From the NCBI GenBank assembly GCA_027486345.1, contig JAIXPH010000063.1, positions 1-64,000 on the forward strand: a DNA stretch of 64,000 bases, in the 5' to 3' direction. A program made the translations under genes and the position numbers. This stretch comes from Paracoccaceae bacterium (lineage in GTDB: Bacteria > Pseudomonadota > Alphaproteobacteria > Rhodobacterales > Rhodobacteraceae). Below are positions 36,403 through 47,200 of the stretch, piece by piece (position 1 is the first letter of the stretch; each line of letters begins with the position of its first letter). Under the pieces are notes generated by a model. The model saw only the letters and a program-made list of their open reading frames with translations, ran no database searches and was not told the origin of the DNA.

Positions 36403-37908
36403 TCACGCGGTCAGGCTCTTGTACAGTTTTGCCAAGGATTCGCTGCGCGGGCGGTCGTCGAAACGCGAGAGCGAATCAAGGTACAGCGCGTATTGGCGTT
36501 CGATCGCCTCGCGCCGGCCTTGGGCCGCAAAGACCTGCATCGATTCCTCATGCGCGAATTCGGCCAAGGGGTCCATCGCCAGCGCCTTGCGGCAGTGGTT
36601 CAGCGCGGCGGAATGGTCCTCGCGGGCGCGGTAGATGCGGGCGGTGTCGCGCTGCACCTTCAGGTACATGTCGCGCAGCCAGTAGCGGCGGGTCCAGCAC
36701 CAGTCGCGTTCCTGATCATCGACATATTCGGTCGGGATATCCTCGAACAGATCGCCGGTATAAAGCCTGTCGGCGGCGCGCAGGCAGATCAGCGCCTCAT
36801 CCAGATCGCCGGATTTCACATGGGTCTGCGACTGGCGGCAGAGTTGTTCAAAGGTCGAGATGTCCAGCCAACTGCGATCCGGCGGCACCAGCACATAGCT
36901 TGCCCCGTCGCGCAGGATATGGCTCGGCCCCGCCTTCGCCGAGCGGCTGTCGGGCGCGCCGTCCAGCGCCTGCCGCAGGCAGCGGATGGAATGATAAAGC
37001 CGGTTGCGCGCTGCCTCGGCGCTGTCGGCCTCGGGCCAGAGCAGGTCTGCCAGATCGTCAGCCTTAGCCCCCTTGCCGCCCTGTTGCAGCAGATAGGCAA
37101 ACAGCGTCTTGATCTTGGTCGTGGCCCCGCCCGACGCCGCCCAGTCGATCTGGCTGCCATCCGCGCGATACACCCGCAACCGGCCAAAGCAGCGGATCTT
37201 CCAGCGCTCGCGCGCGGCCTCTTCGCGCGGGATCACCTTTTCCTCGGCGCGACGGCCCAGAAGCCACATCGGATCGGCCCCTTCGGCGGCATGGCGGTCG
37301 GCAAAGGGGTTGGTGCGTTGCAAACTGGGGGACAGCCCGCCCAGCCAGAAATTCACCTGTTCGCGCAGGGTGCCCTTTTCCTGCAAGGCGGGGGGCAGCC
37401 AATGCGGGTTTGTCACCACCCCTTCGGCGGTCAGCACGGCGGGATGCCCGCGCAGGGCGACCAGCAGGTGTTCGTCGATCAGCAGACTGCGGTTGTAGAT
37501 CGACACCACCCGCCGCTCTGTGCTGTCGGCCAAGGCGCTGGCGACACCCACCCAGCCTTCGAAGTTCGCGGTGGCCGAGGCGGTTTGCAGCCCCCAGCCC
37601 ATGTCCACCGCCAGCACCGTTTCGGGGGGCGTGGCCGCCATCCGGTCGGCCAGCGCCTTGCCCACCGCCCGCAGGGAGATCGGCACCCGGTCAAAGCCCA
37701 GCGCATCGGCGGCAATCACCTGCAAGGCATCGCCGCGCGCCCAGCCTGCCGGTTTGCGCACCGCGCCACTGGTCGGGGTGACATAGACCAGCCGCTGCAT
37801 GGCCAGATGCATCTTGCCACAAGCCAGCAGGTCACGCAGCAGATCGCCCTGACGCGTGCCGAAAAAGGCAAGGCTGCCAGAGGTGTCGGTGGGATCAGGC
37901 GGTTGCAT
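36403..37908 (-). CDS. MEDS-domain plus BTAD (SARP-type) transcriptional regulator
   Basis: 501 aa from the ATG at 37906-37908; an in-frame TTG at 37963-37965 would add 19 residues. Residues about 11-190 resemble the MEDS (DcmR sensory) domain (LAFFGTRQGDLLRDLLACGK; later YNRSLLIDEHLLVALRGHPA). Then come an OmpR-like winged helix (about 235-335, with KIRCFGRLRVYRADG) and a BTAD helical domain (about 340-495). It lies 75 bases after the giant four-gene operon (18 if the TTG is used) and 120 bases before the P450 gene on the same strand. It may regulate the P450 operon, sensing an aromatic or hydrocarbon signal. Confidence 0.8.
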   Translation of the reverse strand: MQPPDPTDTSGSLAFFGTRQGDLLRDLLACGKMHLAMQRLVYVTPTSGAVRKPAGWARGDALQVIAADALGFDRVPISLRAVGKALADRMAATPPETVLAVDMGWGLQTASATANFEGWVGVASALADSTERRVVSIYNRSLLIDEHLLVALRGHPAVLTAEGVVTNPHWLPPALQEKGTLREQVNFWLGGLSPSLQRTNPFADRHAAEGADPMWLLGRRAEEKVIPREEAARERWKIRCFGRLRVYRADGSQIDWAASGGATTKIKTLFAYLLQQGGKGAKADDLADLLWPEADSAEAARNRLYHSIRCLRQALDGAPDSRSAKAGPSHILRDGASYVLVPPDRSWLDISTFEQLCRQSQTHVKSGDLDEALICLRAADRLYTGDLFEDIPTEYVDDQERDWCWTRRYWLRDMYLKVQRDTARIYRAREDHSAALNHCRKALAMDPLAEFAHEESMQVFAAQGRREAIERQYALYLDSLSRFDDRPRSESLAKLYKSLTA

Positions 37909-37982
37909 CACACTCGGGTCAAGACGGGTCAGCAAAAGGATGGGCGCGTGGGCGGGGTAAAGCAAGCCACCCCGCCCTATAC

Positions 37983-39674
37983 TTACGCTGGCCCCCGCGT
38001 TGCATCATACTCCAGCCGCGACCGGCTTTCGCCCCAAGCGGTGGTCACGCGGCGGGCGGTCCAGCGGCGCAATTGCCCGGTCTCATCGCGCAAGACCGAG
38101 GGCAGACGGCAGAGGCGCACGCCTTCGCGGGGCACCTCCTCATCCTGCACGTCAAAGGGCGTGGCGGCCAGCACGCGGCCAAGCGCGCGGTCGATGCCGT
38201 CAAAGCTGCCCTTGCGCAGGATGAACCCGCCACCGCCGCCCTGCGGGATCGGCACCATCGGCACCCAATGATCCGGCGGGCGAAGTTCCAGCGTCCATGC
38301 AGCATCTGCGCCTGCCTGCGGACGGGCCGGATCGGCGGGCGGGGCGGAGTCGTTCGCACGGTCACGGGCCAGACCGTCGGCCCCTTCATAGCTGCGCTCA
38401 ATCGCCCAGATCACATTGGCGGTTTCGTCGCGGGCAAAGACCACCTCTTCGCGGGCGGCCCCTTCAAGGGCCGCGCGGCCGTTGGGCGGGATCACGAACA
38501 GGGGTTCCGGCCCATCCGGCCCGTCGGTGTGATAGAGACGGAAGGTCCCGGCGCGGGCGTTGTCCTGCGCCACCTCCACCGTGATGTCCTCGCCAAAGGT
38601 GGTGCGGTAGGTGACCGCCGTAACCTGCGCCAGCACCCCGCGCGCCAGGTCGATGGGGGCGATCAGCCAATCGGTGCCATAGATCGCGGCATATTCCAGA
38701 AAGGCCAAGCGCGTCAGGTCGTTGGGCTGCACCTCGGTCAGTCCGAAGTTGACCAAACCATCCTCGAACTGCCACAGCCGGTCCACCGGCATCCCGGCAT
38801 AGCGCAGGCGGCTGGCATGGACGCGGATGTCATGGCTTTGCCCCGGCGCATCGGCATCGACGCCCAAGCCCTTGGCGTTGCCCAGATCGAAGCTGTGCCA
38901 ATCCACCGCCCCGCCCAGATGGCAGGGCGCCTCCAGGCTGCGGGCATCGGCCCCGGTTCCCGCTTGCATGCCGAAGCGATACTCCAGTCGATCCGAATGC
39001 CAACTGTCCGCCGCGCGCAGGGCCGAGACATTGGCGCGATACCACGCCAGCCAGTCCTTGGCCGCCGCGACCACGGCGTCGGGTTCATTCTGCAACCAAA
39101 GCGCGGTGCCGCCTTCGATGCCAAGGGCGGCGGCTTCGGCATCGGGGTGATGGCGGGCAATCAGCCGCCACATCGCATCCGCCCCGGCCACATCCTCCGC
39201 CGTCGGATCAAAGGCGCAATCGGCCAGCAATTGCGCCTCGCCGCCCCAGCCCAGCGGGGCAAGTGCCGCGACCAGCGCCGCCCCCGCCTCGGCCCGGTCG
39301 CGCAGGCAGGGCGCGGCCCAAGGCTCGGCCTCCACCTCCGGCTCGAAGACGGCACCGGCGGGCAGGGGCTGCGGCGGATGCCCCATCTCGGCGCCACCGG
39401 GGCGCAGCGCGGTCAAGGCCCGGGTCGTCGCCTGCACCCGGACCGAGACAGGCGTGCCGCAATCCTCGCCCTTGAATTCGCCCAGTTGCCATTGCCGCGC
39501 CAGCATCCACAAGGGATCAGCCACCCGCATCTCGATCCCGGCATCGGGTTCGCCCGACAGGGTTTGCGGCTCCAGACGGGTCCATGCGGGCGGGGCGAGC
39601 AGCAGCGGGCCGATGTCCTTGAACGCGATGGGACGGTCGGCCAACAGCTCATGCGTGGTGAATTTGGTTGCCAT
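37983..39674 (-). CDS. Large uncharacterised protein, giant cassette gene 4 (563 aa)
   Basis: 563 aa, with no signal peptide or membrane segment. An early block, ADPLWMLARQWQLGEFKGED (about residues 52-71), is a hallmark I recall from large unannotated bacterial proteins that occur together with relatives of the next genes. Later come LRPPDHWVPMVPIPQGGGGG and a C-terminus rich in arginine. No enzyme motif was found. It begins 3 bases after the 1528-aa gene, so it is translated with it. The function is unknown. Confidence 0.8.
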   Translation of the reverse strand: MATKFTTHELLADRPIAFKDIGPLLLAPPAWTRLEPQTLSGEPDAGIEMRVADPLWMLARQWQLGEFKGEDCGTPVSVRVQATTRALTALRPGGAEMGHPPQPLPAGAVFEPEVEAEPWAAPCLRDRAEAGAALVAALAPLGWGGEAQLLADCAFDPTAEDVAGADAMWRLIARHHPDAEAAALGIEGGTALWLQNEPDAVVAAAKDWLAWYRANVSALRAADSWHSDRLEYRFGMQAGTGADARSLEAPCHLGGAVDWHSFDLGNAKGLGVDADAPGQSHDIRVHASRLRYAGMPVDRLWQFEDGLVNFGLTEVQPNDLTRLAFLEYAAIYGTDWLIAPIDLARGVLAQVTAVTYRTTFGEDITVEVAQDNARAGTFRLYHTDGPDGPEPLFVIPPNGRAALEGAAREEVVFARDETANVIWAIERSYEGADGLARDRANDSAPPADPARPQAGADAAWTLELRPPDHWVPMVPIPQGGGGGFILRKGSFDGIDRALGRVLAATPFDVQDEEVPREGVRLCRLPSVLRDETGQLRRWTARRVTTAWGESRSRLEYDATRGPA

Positions 39675-39677
39675 GGC

Positions 39678-42600
39678 CTAGACCTCGCGGATCATGGTGA
39701 AATTCTTGAGCCCGTCGCTGCGCGCCAGTTGCTTGACGTCCAGCGACAGGCGCGACCAGTCGAGGACGGGCGTGCCCTGCAAGGACCAGCTTTGGGTGTA
39801 GATCGCGGGCAGGACGCGCGCGGCCAGAGGCAGGGTTTCCAATGTGACCAGCCGCGCCTTGGCTAAGTGCATCACATCGTCAAGGAAATGGCACAGGCTG
39901 TCTTCGGTCCAGCGCTTGCCATCGGGCGACAGGCCCAGGATCATGACCTGCGGCGGTTGGCTGGCGGGCGCGTCGGCGTGCAGCGCCACCCCGGCCGTGG
40001 TGCGGCTTGCGGCGGCTTGCCCTTCGCCCGCCTCCCGGCGTTGCGGCAAGGCCTCGGTCCAGTCGTCCAGGATGAGGCCCGCCACCTCGCCGGTCAGATC
40101 CAGCCCGTCGGGCGCGTCGGCCACCAGCCCCACCACCGGACAGGTCGGCGACACACGGTCGGGCGGCAATCCGGCGCCGATCCACTGGTCGGGTGCATCC
40201 TCGCCCAGCCCGCACATCTGGCGCAGGGTCAGGGCGGGCGGCGTGCCGTTGATCGCGGTCAAGAGCGCCAGCCGCTGGAACCGGCCCAGTGCCGGGCGCA
40301 CCGTGCCCATGTCTGCCAGAAAGCGCGGGATGGCCCCGGCGTCGGGCGCGGTGAAGGCGCGCTCCCCCAGCGCCTCAGGCGGTTGGTCGGGCGGGTCGTC
40401 GGGGGCAAAGCGATGCGGCAGGGGCACGGGCAGGCCGCTGCCGAACAGCGCCTCGGCCACCGCGTCCACCGTCGGAGTGCCGCTGCGGGCTTGCGCGTAT
40501 CGGGCAAGACGGTTGTCGCCCTCTTGCAACGCCAGCAGGGCGATGTCGGCGGTGCGGCTTTCGGAGAGTTCGGGCAGGGTGATGCCGAAATCGGTCAGCG
40601 CCAACAGGGCCGTCGTCAGATCATCGCGCAGCACCTGTGGCGCGGACAGCAGGGCGGACAGACGGTCCAGCCGCCCGCGCAACAGGGCCGCCGCATCGTC
40701 CAGCCGTTGCAGCGCCTGCGGGATGGCATCGGGCAAAGGCTTCCAGCCCGCAGCCCCCGGCAGCCCCAGCGACAGTGCCGTCAGCGGGGCGGCGCGGTCC
40801 AGCACCTCTTGCAAGGCGGCGGCGGTCAGGGCGGCCTCGTCCAAGGCCACCTGTCCGGCGGCGGGGGGCGGGAAGGCGGCGTCGGGGTTGGCCAGCCCGG
40901 CGCGGGCGCGGATCACGCGGTCCAGCAAGGCCGGATGGCGGGCGGCGGCGGCGAAATCCAGCGCCGACAGACCGGTGTCGGCGAGGGTGGCCGTGCCGCC
41001 GTTCGCCGCTTGCCCGAGCGCTACGTTCGACGGATCGGGCAGACGCGCCGCCGCCCAGGATTCCGCGACTGGGCTGACCAGCGCACGGGGGCTGGAACCC
41101 GCCCCCGGCCAGCCGCGACCGGGATGGGCCACGGCGATCAGACGATGGGTGACCAGCGTGGCAGGGCCGTGGCTTGTGACCACATCCGCCGCTGCGGGGG
41201 GCGGAGCCTCTCCCCGGCCTGCCGCATCCAGCGTGGCCGAAGCGCGGGACATGTTGCCCTGCGCCATCTGATGGACCGATTCCGCCAAGAGCAGATCTGC
41301 CACCGCATCGGCATCGGCCACGGCTTCGGTCATTGCCGACGTGATCGCCGCCTTTTGCGCCGCCGTGGGCGCAGGCCATGGCACGCCGGGATCGAGGTAT
41401 TCGTTGCCCTCCGGCCTTTGGGCCAGCTTGGCGAACAGGAAGGCCGGGCCTTCGGCGGGGTCGTTCCAGCGGGCCAGAAGCCGGGTCATGTCGGTGACAT
41501 TGGCCCCGGCGACGGCCTGCGAGTCCGGGTCCACGACAGGGCTGCCGCCATCCGTCAACCGTCCGGCGACCAGCGGGGCCAGACCCCGGAAGGACAGGAT
41601 GAACCGCTCACAGCCCGCATCCTTGAGCCGCCGCTCAAAGTTGTAGCCCAGCAGCGCACCGATGCTTTGGCCATTGGCCACCCCTTCCAGCAAGCCTTGC
41701 GCGCGGCGGACGCGGGCGCTGGACAGGTCGATGGCAAAGGCCCCGCCGCTGCTGTCCCTTGCGTTATGCGCCAGATAGGCGCTGCGCAGGATGCCTGCGG
41801 TCGTCGCCTGTTCCAGCGTCGGGGCGGCGATGAAACCGCCGTCGCGGGGGCTGCGGTCCTGCGGGACCAGATCTAAGAGCCAGCCGAAGGCCCCGACCGA
41901 CAGCCCCTTGGGCGTTGCGGCGCGCGCGCGCTGGACCCGCGCCCAGGACAGCGCCATGATCCAGGCATCCAGACGGTGGCTGGCGCTGTCCAGCGTTTCC
42001 GCGACCAAACGGGTGAAATCCGCGCCGCCCGGTTGGCGCGACAGGTCGCGCAGCGTGGTCAGCGCCTGCCGCAGGTCCGACAGGCGGGCGCGGCCCAGCA
42101 GGGTGCGCTCGACCAGCATCTCGCCCAGCCGGTTGCGTTCGGCGATGGAACTGGCGGCGATCACGCGCTCGGCCGCGTCCTCGTCCAGCGCGGGCAAGGT
42201 GAGGCCGCGCGGACGCGGTTTGCCGTCATCGGGCAGCGTGTCCAGAAGGGCGCGATACTCGTCCACCGGGGCCGGGCGGTCGGTCTGCGCCAAGGCCACG
42301 ATGCGCTGCGTCTGGCGGGGGTCAAAGGTCTGCGTCACCTCCACCGCCTGCGCGAATCGCGGGCCGGGGGTGGCGCTGGCCTTGACCTGTGTCCAGCCGA
42401 GGCTGACCAGCGCCTGAAACACGCTCGACAGCGCGCCGGGGCTGTTGCCGTCCAGAAGTGCCGCCAGAAAATCGCCATCGCGCGCCGGATCGGCATAGGG
42501 CAGGGCCACCGGGCGCGATTGGGCATCCAGCGTGCCCGCGCCATAGGACAGGCCAAAGCCGCCCAGCGATTCCGCGATCAGGCGGTTCAGCAAGCCTTCG

Positions 42601-44264
42601 ACATCGGCGGCGGGTTTGGCCTGTTTCGTCGTCGACTCGATCTTGGCCAGAAAGTCCGACGACAGGCATTTGCGCGCCCGCACGCCCCAGGACTGCGGTG
42701 CATGGCCGAAAATCCTCAGGATCGTGGCGGCATCGCCGTCGCCGGTCAGATGCGGCACGTCGGACAGCCCCGCCAGCCAGTTGGGCAGCATCTTGCGGGT
42801 CAGGCTGTCCAGCTTTGCCTCCACGGGCTGGTCCTTGCCGGGCGGGACGGCATGGCCGAATCCCGCGAAGGGCAACACGCCATAGGGCTGGGGTCCGACC
42901 CGCAAGGTGGGCAAGGCCCCTCCGGCGCGCAGGTGGGTCTGGTGAAAGCGGCGCATATCCTCGATCACGCGGGGCGACAGACTGTCCTGCCCGTCATCCA
43001 GCGTTTCCAGAAAGTAGCCCCAGGTCGCTGGCCAAAGCGCGGCATTCATCGCCGCCGCCGCCTCAGTGTCGCGCAGGTCGGCATTCGGCAGGCCCGACAG
43101 CAGCGCCCCGGCGGTGCCGAGGGCGCTTGCTGTGATGGGCCCATTGGCGGTGGCGGGCAGGGCGGGCGGTTGCAGCGGCACCGGGGCGGGTTCGCGCCAG
43201 CGGTCCCAATCCGAGGCCCCGGCTTCGGTGTTGTTCGTCGGCACACCTGGCGGCACAAAGGCCAGGCGGCCCGCCCCGTCATGCGACGCAAAGAGCGCCT
43301 CAAGTCCCGTGGCGGCCTGCGCGGGGGTGCGGCTTTGGCTGACGCCATAGACATAGAGCCGCTCGATCGATTTGCGCGCGGGCAGAGGCAGGTCGATCGC
43401 CATGCCCTGCTTCAGGGCCAGCGCGTAATCATGCAGCCATTCCGATCCCGCAGGCACGCGCAATCCGTCCTGATCGGTCAGGCTTTCGGCATCCTCGCCC
43501 AGAAGGCCCACCTTCAGGCCGGGGTCCACCACCGCCCCGGCGGCCCGCAGTTGCACGCCACCCTGCCAGGCCGTGACGTGAAAGCGTTCGGGCAACAGGC
43601 GCGGTGCGGCGGCCCCCTTGTCCAGCGCCGTGACCGGCGGGAAGGCAGGCGCCGCGCCGCTGCCCCGGCTTTCGGGATTGGTGGGGCGCAAGGACAGGGC
43701 CACATGCCGCACCCTTGCCCGCCCGACGGCGGATTTCAGCAAGGCCCAAGCCGCCGCCATGCCGTTGTCATCGGGGGCGGCAAAGAGCGTGGACCAATAA
43801 GCCCGGCCCGCCGCCTCTTCCTCCGGCGACAGACCAGGGGTGCTGCGGTCAAGGTGGATTTCATCGGGATGGATGCGGATGCGCAGCACATCCCCCGCGC
43901 CCCGGCCCCGCCCCCGGACAAAGCGGGTCTCAAGCCGCAGCGGCAAGAGCAGCAAGGGAACGTCGGCGGGCGCATCCATGTCGGCATCCCGGAAGATGTC
44001 CAGCCGGTCGCCCAAGGCGCGGCCAAGGTCGCGCTGGATGTCGGACAGTTCGGCCAGTCGGTTGCCCGCACGCTCTACCGCCTCTTTGGCGCGGCGCAGG
44101 GCGGCATCGTCGCCGCTGGCGGCCGCGCGTTCCAGATCCGCGCGCTCTGCCAACAGGGCGGCGCGGGCGGCGGCGGTCTCGGCGCGGGTCTTGTCCAGCG
44201 TCAGGCGGGCGCGGGCGGTTTCTGCCTGGGCCTTTCGCAGCGCGGCAGGGTCCATCGGGGGCAT
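39678..44264 (-). CDS. Giant uncharacterised protein, cassette gene 3 (1528 aa)
   Basis: 1528 aa from the ATG at 44262-44264 with AAAGG upstream. Residues about 5-85 are an Ala/Arg/Glu-rich coiled coil (AETARARLTLDKTRAETAAA). This is followed by DVPLLLLPLRLETRF near residue 98 and RIRIHPDEIHLDRSTPGL. Around residue 455 is LRVGPQPYGVLPFAGFGH. The rest is Ala/Leu/Asp-rich without a known catalytic signature, and no signal peptide is present. The gene is 13 bases from its upstream and 3 from its downstream neighbour. The function is unknown. Confidence 0.82.
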   Translation of the reverse strand: MPPMDPAALRKAQAETARARLTLDKTRAETAAARAALLAERADLERAAASGDDAALRRAKEAVERAGNRLAELSDIQRDLGRALGDRLDIFRDADMDAPADVPLLLLPLRLETRFVRGRGRGAGDVLRIRIHPDEIHLDRSTPGLSPEEEAAGRAYWSTLFAAPDDNGMAAAWALLKSAVGRARVRHVALSLRPTNPESRGSGAAPAFPPVTALDKGAAAPRLLPERFHVTAWQGGVQLRAAGAVVDPGLKVGLLGEDAESLTDQDGLRVPAGSEWLHDYALALKQGMAIDLPLPARKSIERLYVYGVSQSRTPAQAATGLEALFASHDGAGRLAFVPPGVPTNNTEAGASDWDRWREPAPVPLQPPALPATANGPITASALGTAGALLSGLPNADLRDTEAAAAMNAALWPATWGYFLETLDDGQDSLSPRVIEDMRRFHQTHLRAGGALPTLRVGPQPYGVLPFAGFGHAVPPGKDQPVEAKLDSLTRKMLPNWLAGLSDVPHLTGDGDAATILRIFGHAPQSWGVRARKCLSSDFLAKIESTTKQAKPAADVEGLLNRLIAESLGGFGLSYGAGTLDAQSRPVALPYADPARDGDFLAALLDGNSPGALSSVFQALVSLGWTQVKASATPGPRFAQAVEVTQTFDPRQTQRIVALAQTDRPAPVDEYRALLDTLPDDGKPRPRGLTLPALDEDAAERVIAASSIAERNRLGEMLVERTLLGRARLSDLRQALTTLRDLSRQPGGADFTRLVAETLDSASHRLDAWIMALSWARVQRARAATPKGLSVGAFGWLLDLVPQDRSPRDGGFIAAPTLEQATTAGILRSAYLAHNARDSSGGAFAIDLSSARVRRAQGLLEGVANGQSIGALLGYNFERRLKDAGCERFILSFRGLAPLVAGRLTDGGSPVVDPDSQAVAGANVTDMTRLLARWNDPAEGPAFLFAKLAQRPEGNEYLDPGVPWPAPTAAQKAAITSAMTEAVADADAVADLLLAESVHQMAQGNMSRASATLDAAGRGEAPPPAAADVVTSHGPATLVTHRLIAVAHPGRGWPGAGSSPRALVSPVAESWAAARLPDPSNVALGQAANGGTATLADTGLSALDFAAAARHPALLDRVIRARAGLANPDAAFPPPAAGQVALDEAALTAAALQEVLDRAAPLTALSLGLPGAAGWKPLPDAIPQALQRLDDAAALLRGRLDRLSALLSAPQVLRDDLTTALLALTDFGITLPELSESRTADIALLALQEGDNRLARYAQARSGTPTVDAVAEALFGSGLPVPLPHRFAPDDPPDQPPEALGERAFTAPDAGAIPRFLADMGTVRPALGRFQRLALLTAINGTPPALTLRQMCGLGEDAPDQWIGAGLPPDRVSPTCPVVGLVADAPDGLDLTGEVAGLILDDWTEALPQRREAGEGQAAASRTTAGVALHADAPASQPPQVMILGLSPDGKRWTEDSLCHFLDDVMHLAKARLVTLETLPLAARVLPAIYTQSWSLQGTPVLDWSRLSLDVKQLARSDGLKNFTMIREV

Positions 44265-44277
44265 GGTGCAACCTTTC

Positions 44278-47200
44278 TCACTTGGCCGAAGCGATCAACG
44301 TATCCGCGCGGAAGGCGGCGCGGATGGGATTGGTCAACAGCACGCGGGCGACGACCCCGGCATGTCCGGGCCAGCGCACCTTGTCAGGCTGGCCGTTGCT
44401 GTCCTTGACGTCAAAATTGCGCGTGACGGGCAAGAAGCCCCCCGGCGGCACCGCGCCGAAATCGGCCCAGTCGAGCTTGTCGTGGTCGGTGGAGGCGCTG
44501 GCATTCTCGGCCAGACCAAAACGCGGCGCGGTCGGGTTCTGCGCCAGAAGGAACCACCAGTTCCCGCCCGCTTCGACCTGCTGGGTGGTCAGGTCAAAAC
44601 CCACCACGGTGTAATCGGGGTCGAGATGGGTGTGAAACAGCACCCGCGCCTCGGATTTTGCGATGAAGGTGGGGGGCACCGCATTCGACGTGGCCTGCAC
44701 CGCCATGACCACCGTATCGGGGAAACGGCGCAAGAGTTCGCCGCGCACCACAAGCGCCAAGGCCCCGCCCCCCGCTGCGCCATCGCCACCGATGCGGAAG
44801 TGCCGGCCCACGGGCTGGCGGGAAAAGCGGTGGATGGGTTGGGTCAGCTCGTCCTGTTCAGCATCCCAGAAGCGCTTGAAATAAGTGCCGCGCTGGTCGG
44901 TCGGGTAGTCGCGCCACAAAAGCTCGCGCCCCATTTCGTCGGAGGCACCGATCAGGAAGGCCTCGGCGAAGGCGGGGTTGATGTCGAGCACCGTCACGAA
45001 ATCCCGCGCCGGGATCGTGCCAAGGCCGGGAACCAGCCAATCGCGGTCGTAATCCTCAAGTGCCGCCGACATGGCGCGGTTGAACACCGGCGCGGCCATG
45101 ATCGGGGCCAGACCTGCGGTGTCGATCCAATCGGGCCGGATGGCACCGGGACGCAGGCTGAGGCGGCCCTTCAGCGCCGCGCGCGCCGTCTGGTGCGGGT
45201 CGATCTGGGCCAGAAGCGCGGTCTTGCCGACGGTCAGCGCGCCAAGGTCGGTCTGCATCGCGGGCGGGGCTGCGATGGCGGTGACCATCTCGGACAGCCC
45301 TTGGCGCAGGGCGCTGACCGAGAGGGCGTTCAGCGTCTCGATCCCCGCGCGCAACTTGCGTGCGAGGTCGGTTTCAAAGCGGGTGAGGGGTTCGCTGACC
45401 ACCACGGGATCAACGGGACGGTCGGGGCGGTCCACGATCACCGGTCCGCGCCGCGTGCGCTGGGGCAGGGGAATGCCGCGCCCGATCGGGCCGGGTCGCT
45501 CCAAGGGGAGGGGACGGTCCAGCGGCAGCGGGCGGACCACCGGCGTGGGGGTCAGCGCCCCGCGCGGCAGATCGGCGCGGCTGGCAAGGGTCTTGACCCG
45601 GTCCAGTTGCGCCCCCGCCGAGGCGGAGAGTCCGGCACCGCTGTTGGTCAGGCCGACCAGAACCTCGCCCAGCCGTTCGGTCAGGCCGACAGGCCTGTCG
45701 CGCAGGCCGCCGATCACGTCCAGCCGCCCGGTGACGGTGTCGATCAGGCCCTTGCCGATCACGTCTCCCGCCCGTCCGGCATCCACGCCCGCCCAGCGTT
45801 GGCCGGTCAACTGGCGCAGCGCCCCGCCGGTCTGTGTCAGCACCGACATCTGGCCGTCCAGCATCAGGCGCGCCCGGTCCGGGGCCGTGCCCAGCACCTT
45901 GGTCAGCGCCGCATCGGTGAAGAATTGCATCCCCGCCTTGGACAGGCCCGCAATCCCGTCCGGCTGGCGATAGTCCTGCCGATGGTCGGCAAAGCCTTGC
46001 GGACCGGCGACCAGTCTCCCGGGCGACACGGCGGCCATCCGTGCCGCAAGGGACCCGCCGGGGCGCAAGGCACGGCGGAAGGCGGCGCTCATGCTGCCTG
46101 CCGCCGTGCGGCTGTCGATCACGGCGGCGCGCAGGGTGCGGGGATGTCCACCGTCGCGGACGCGGGCGTGCAGGGTGCGCGTGACCTGCATCAGCGTGCC
46201 CGGGTCCAGCACCGCCAGATGGCGATCGCGGATCGAGGTGGTGACCACCTCGGCCAATCCGGCCCAGAGGATCGCCTGATTGGCCTTGCGGATGCCATCC
46301 ACCTGCGCCCATGCCGCCTGCATCAGCGCCTCTTGGTCCTTTTGCACCACCTTGGCCCCCAAGGCCGCGACGATGCGCAGCATGGGATCGGTGTTCAGTT
46401 GCGGGAACCAGTCGGCATCAGCGGCATCGGTCGCATGGGGGCCGAAAGGCGCGGCGCCGAACACCGCGCCGATGCGAGTGGCCGCGCGCTGATAGCGGGC
46501 ATAAAGCCGCGCGCCGATGCGGGGCAGGTCGGCATCAGAGGCATTGGCCTGATCGATCCGCTGGCGCAACGCCTCACGCTGCGCCGTTGGCCAGGGGGTG
46601 CGGGCGGGTTGGTCGGCGGGCAGGCTGGCAGGCGAGAAGAGCGCGCATTCCAGCACCTGCACGCCCGCGGTATCGCCGTCAGGCAGGTCGGGGATATCGC
46701 TGCCGGGGCGCGAGAGGTCAATCAGCCGCCGCCCGATGGCCCAAGGGGCGGCCAGCGGTTTGATCCGCTCGGCAAGCTCGCGGAAGTTGCCGCCCGGTGC
46801 GGTGCGGAAGGTCCAACTGTCATAGACCGGCAGGGCGATGTCATCGGCCTCATCCCCCGGCTGGCGGGTCCATGCCGCGTCCAGCGTGCCGCCGCCCAGA
46901 CCCAGCCCCGCGCGCACCCCGCACTCAAAGGCAGGCACCAGCGCCGCGACATAGGTGATCCCATCGTCCAGACGGCGCGGGCAGAGGATGCGTGACAGGT
47001 TGGCGGGCGCATGGTCATCCGACAGCCGGGTTTCCACCGTATCCGCGGCCGCCCCGCGCAGGCGCGGTCCGGTCGGGTCAATCGCCACGCCCACAGCCTG
47101 GGCATGGGCAAAGCGCCAGTTGTCGGCCAGGGGCTGCAACTGGCCTTTCTTGGTCCACAACTGCGCAGGCAGTTCGCCGCGCGACGGCTCGACATGGCTG

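Noticed and set aside
36394-38271. 625-codon plus-strand frame opposite the MEDS-BTAD regulator
   Set aside because: The minus-strand protein has recognisable domains and the plus-strand frame does not.
39867-46995. Very long plus-strand open frames (up to 1051 codons) opposite the giant genes
   Set aside because: They lie antisense to better-supported genes, have His/Gln/Arg-rich composition typical of high-GC shadow frames, lack ribosome sites and no family is recognisable.
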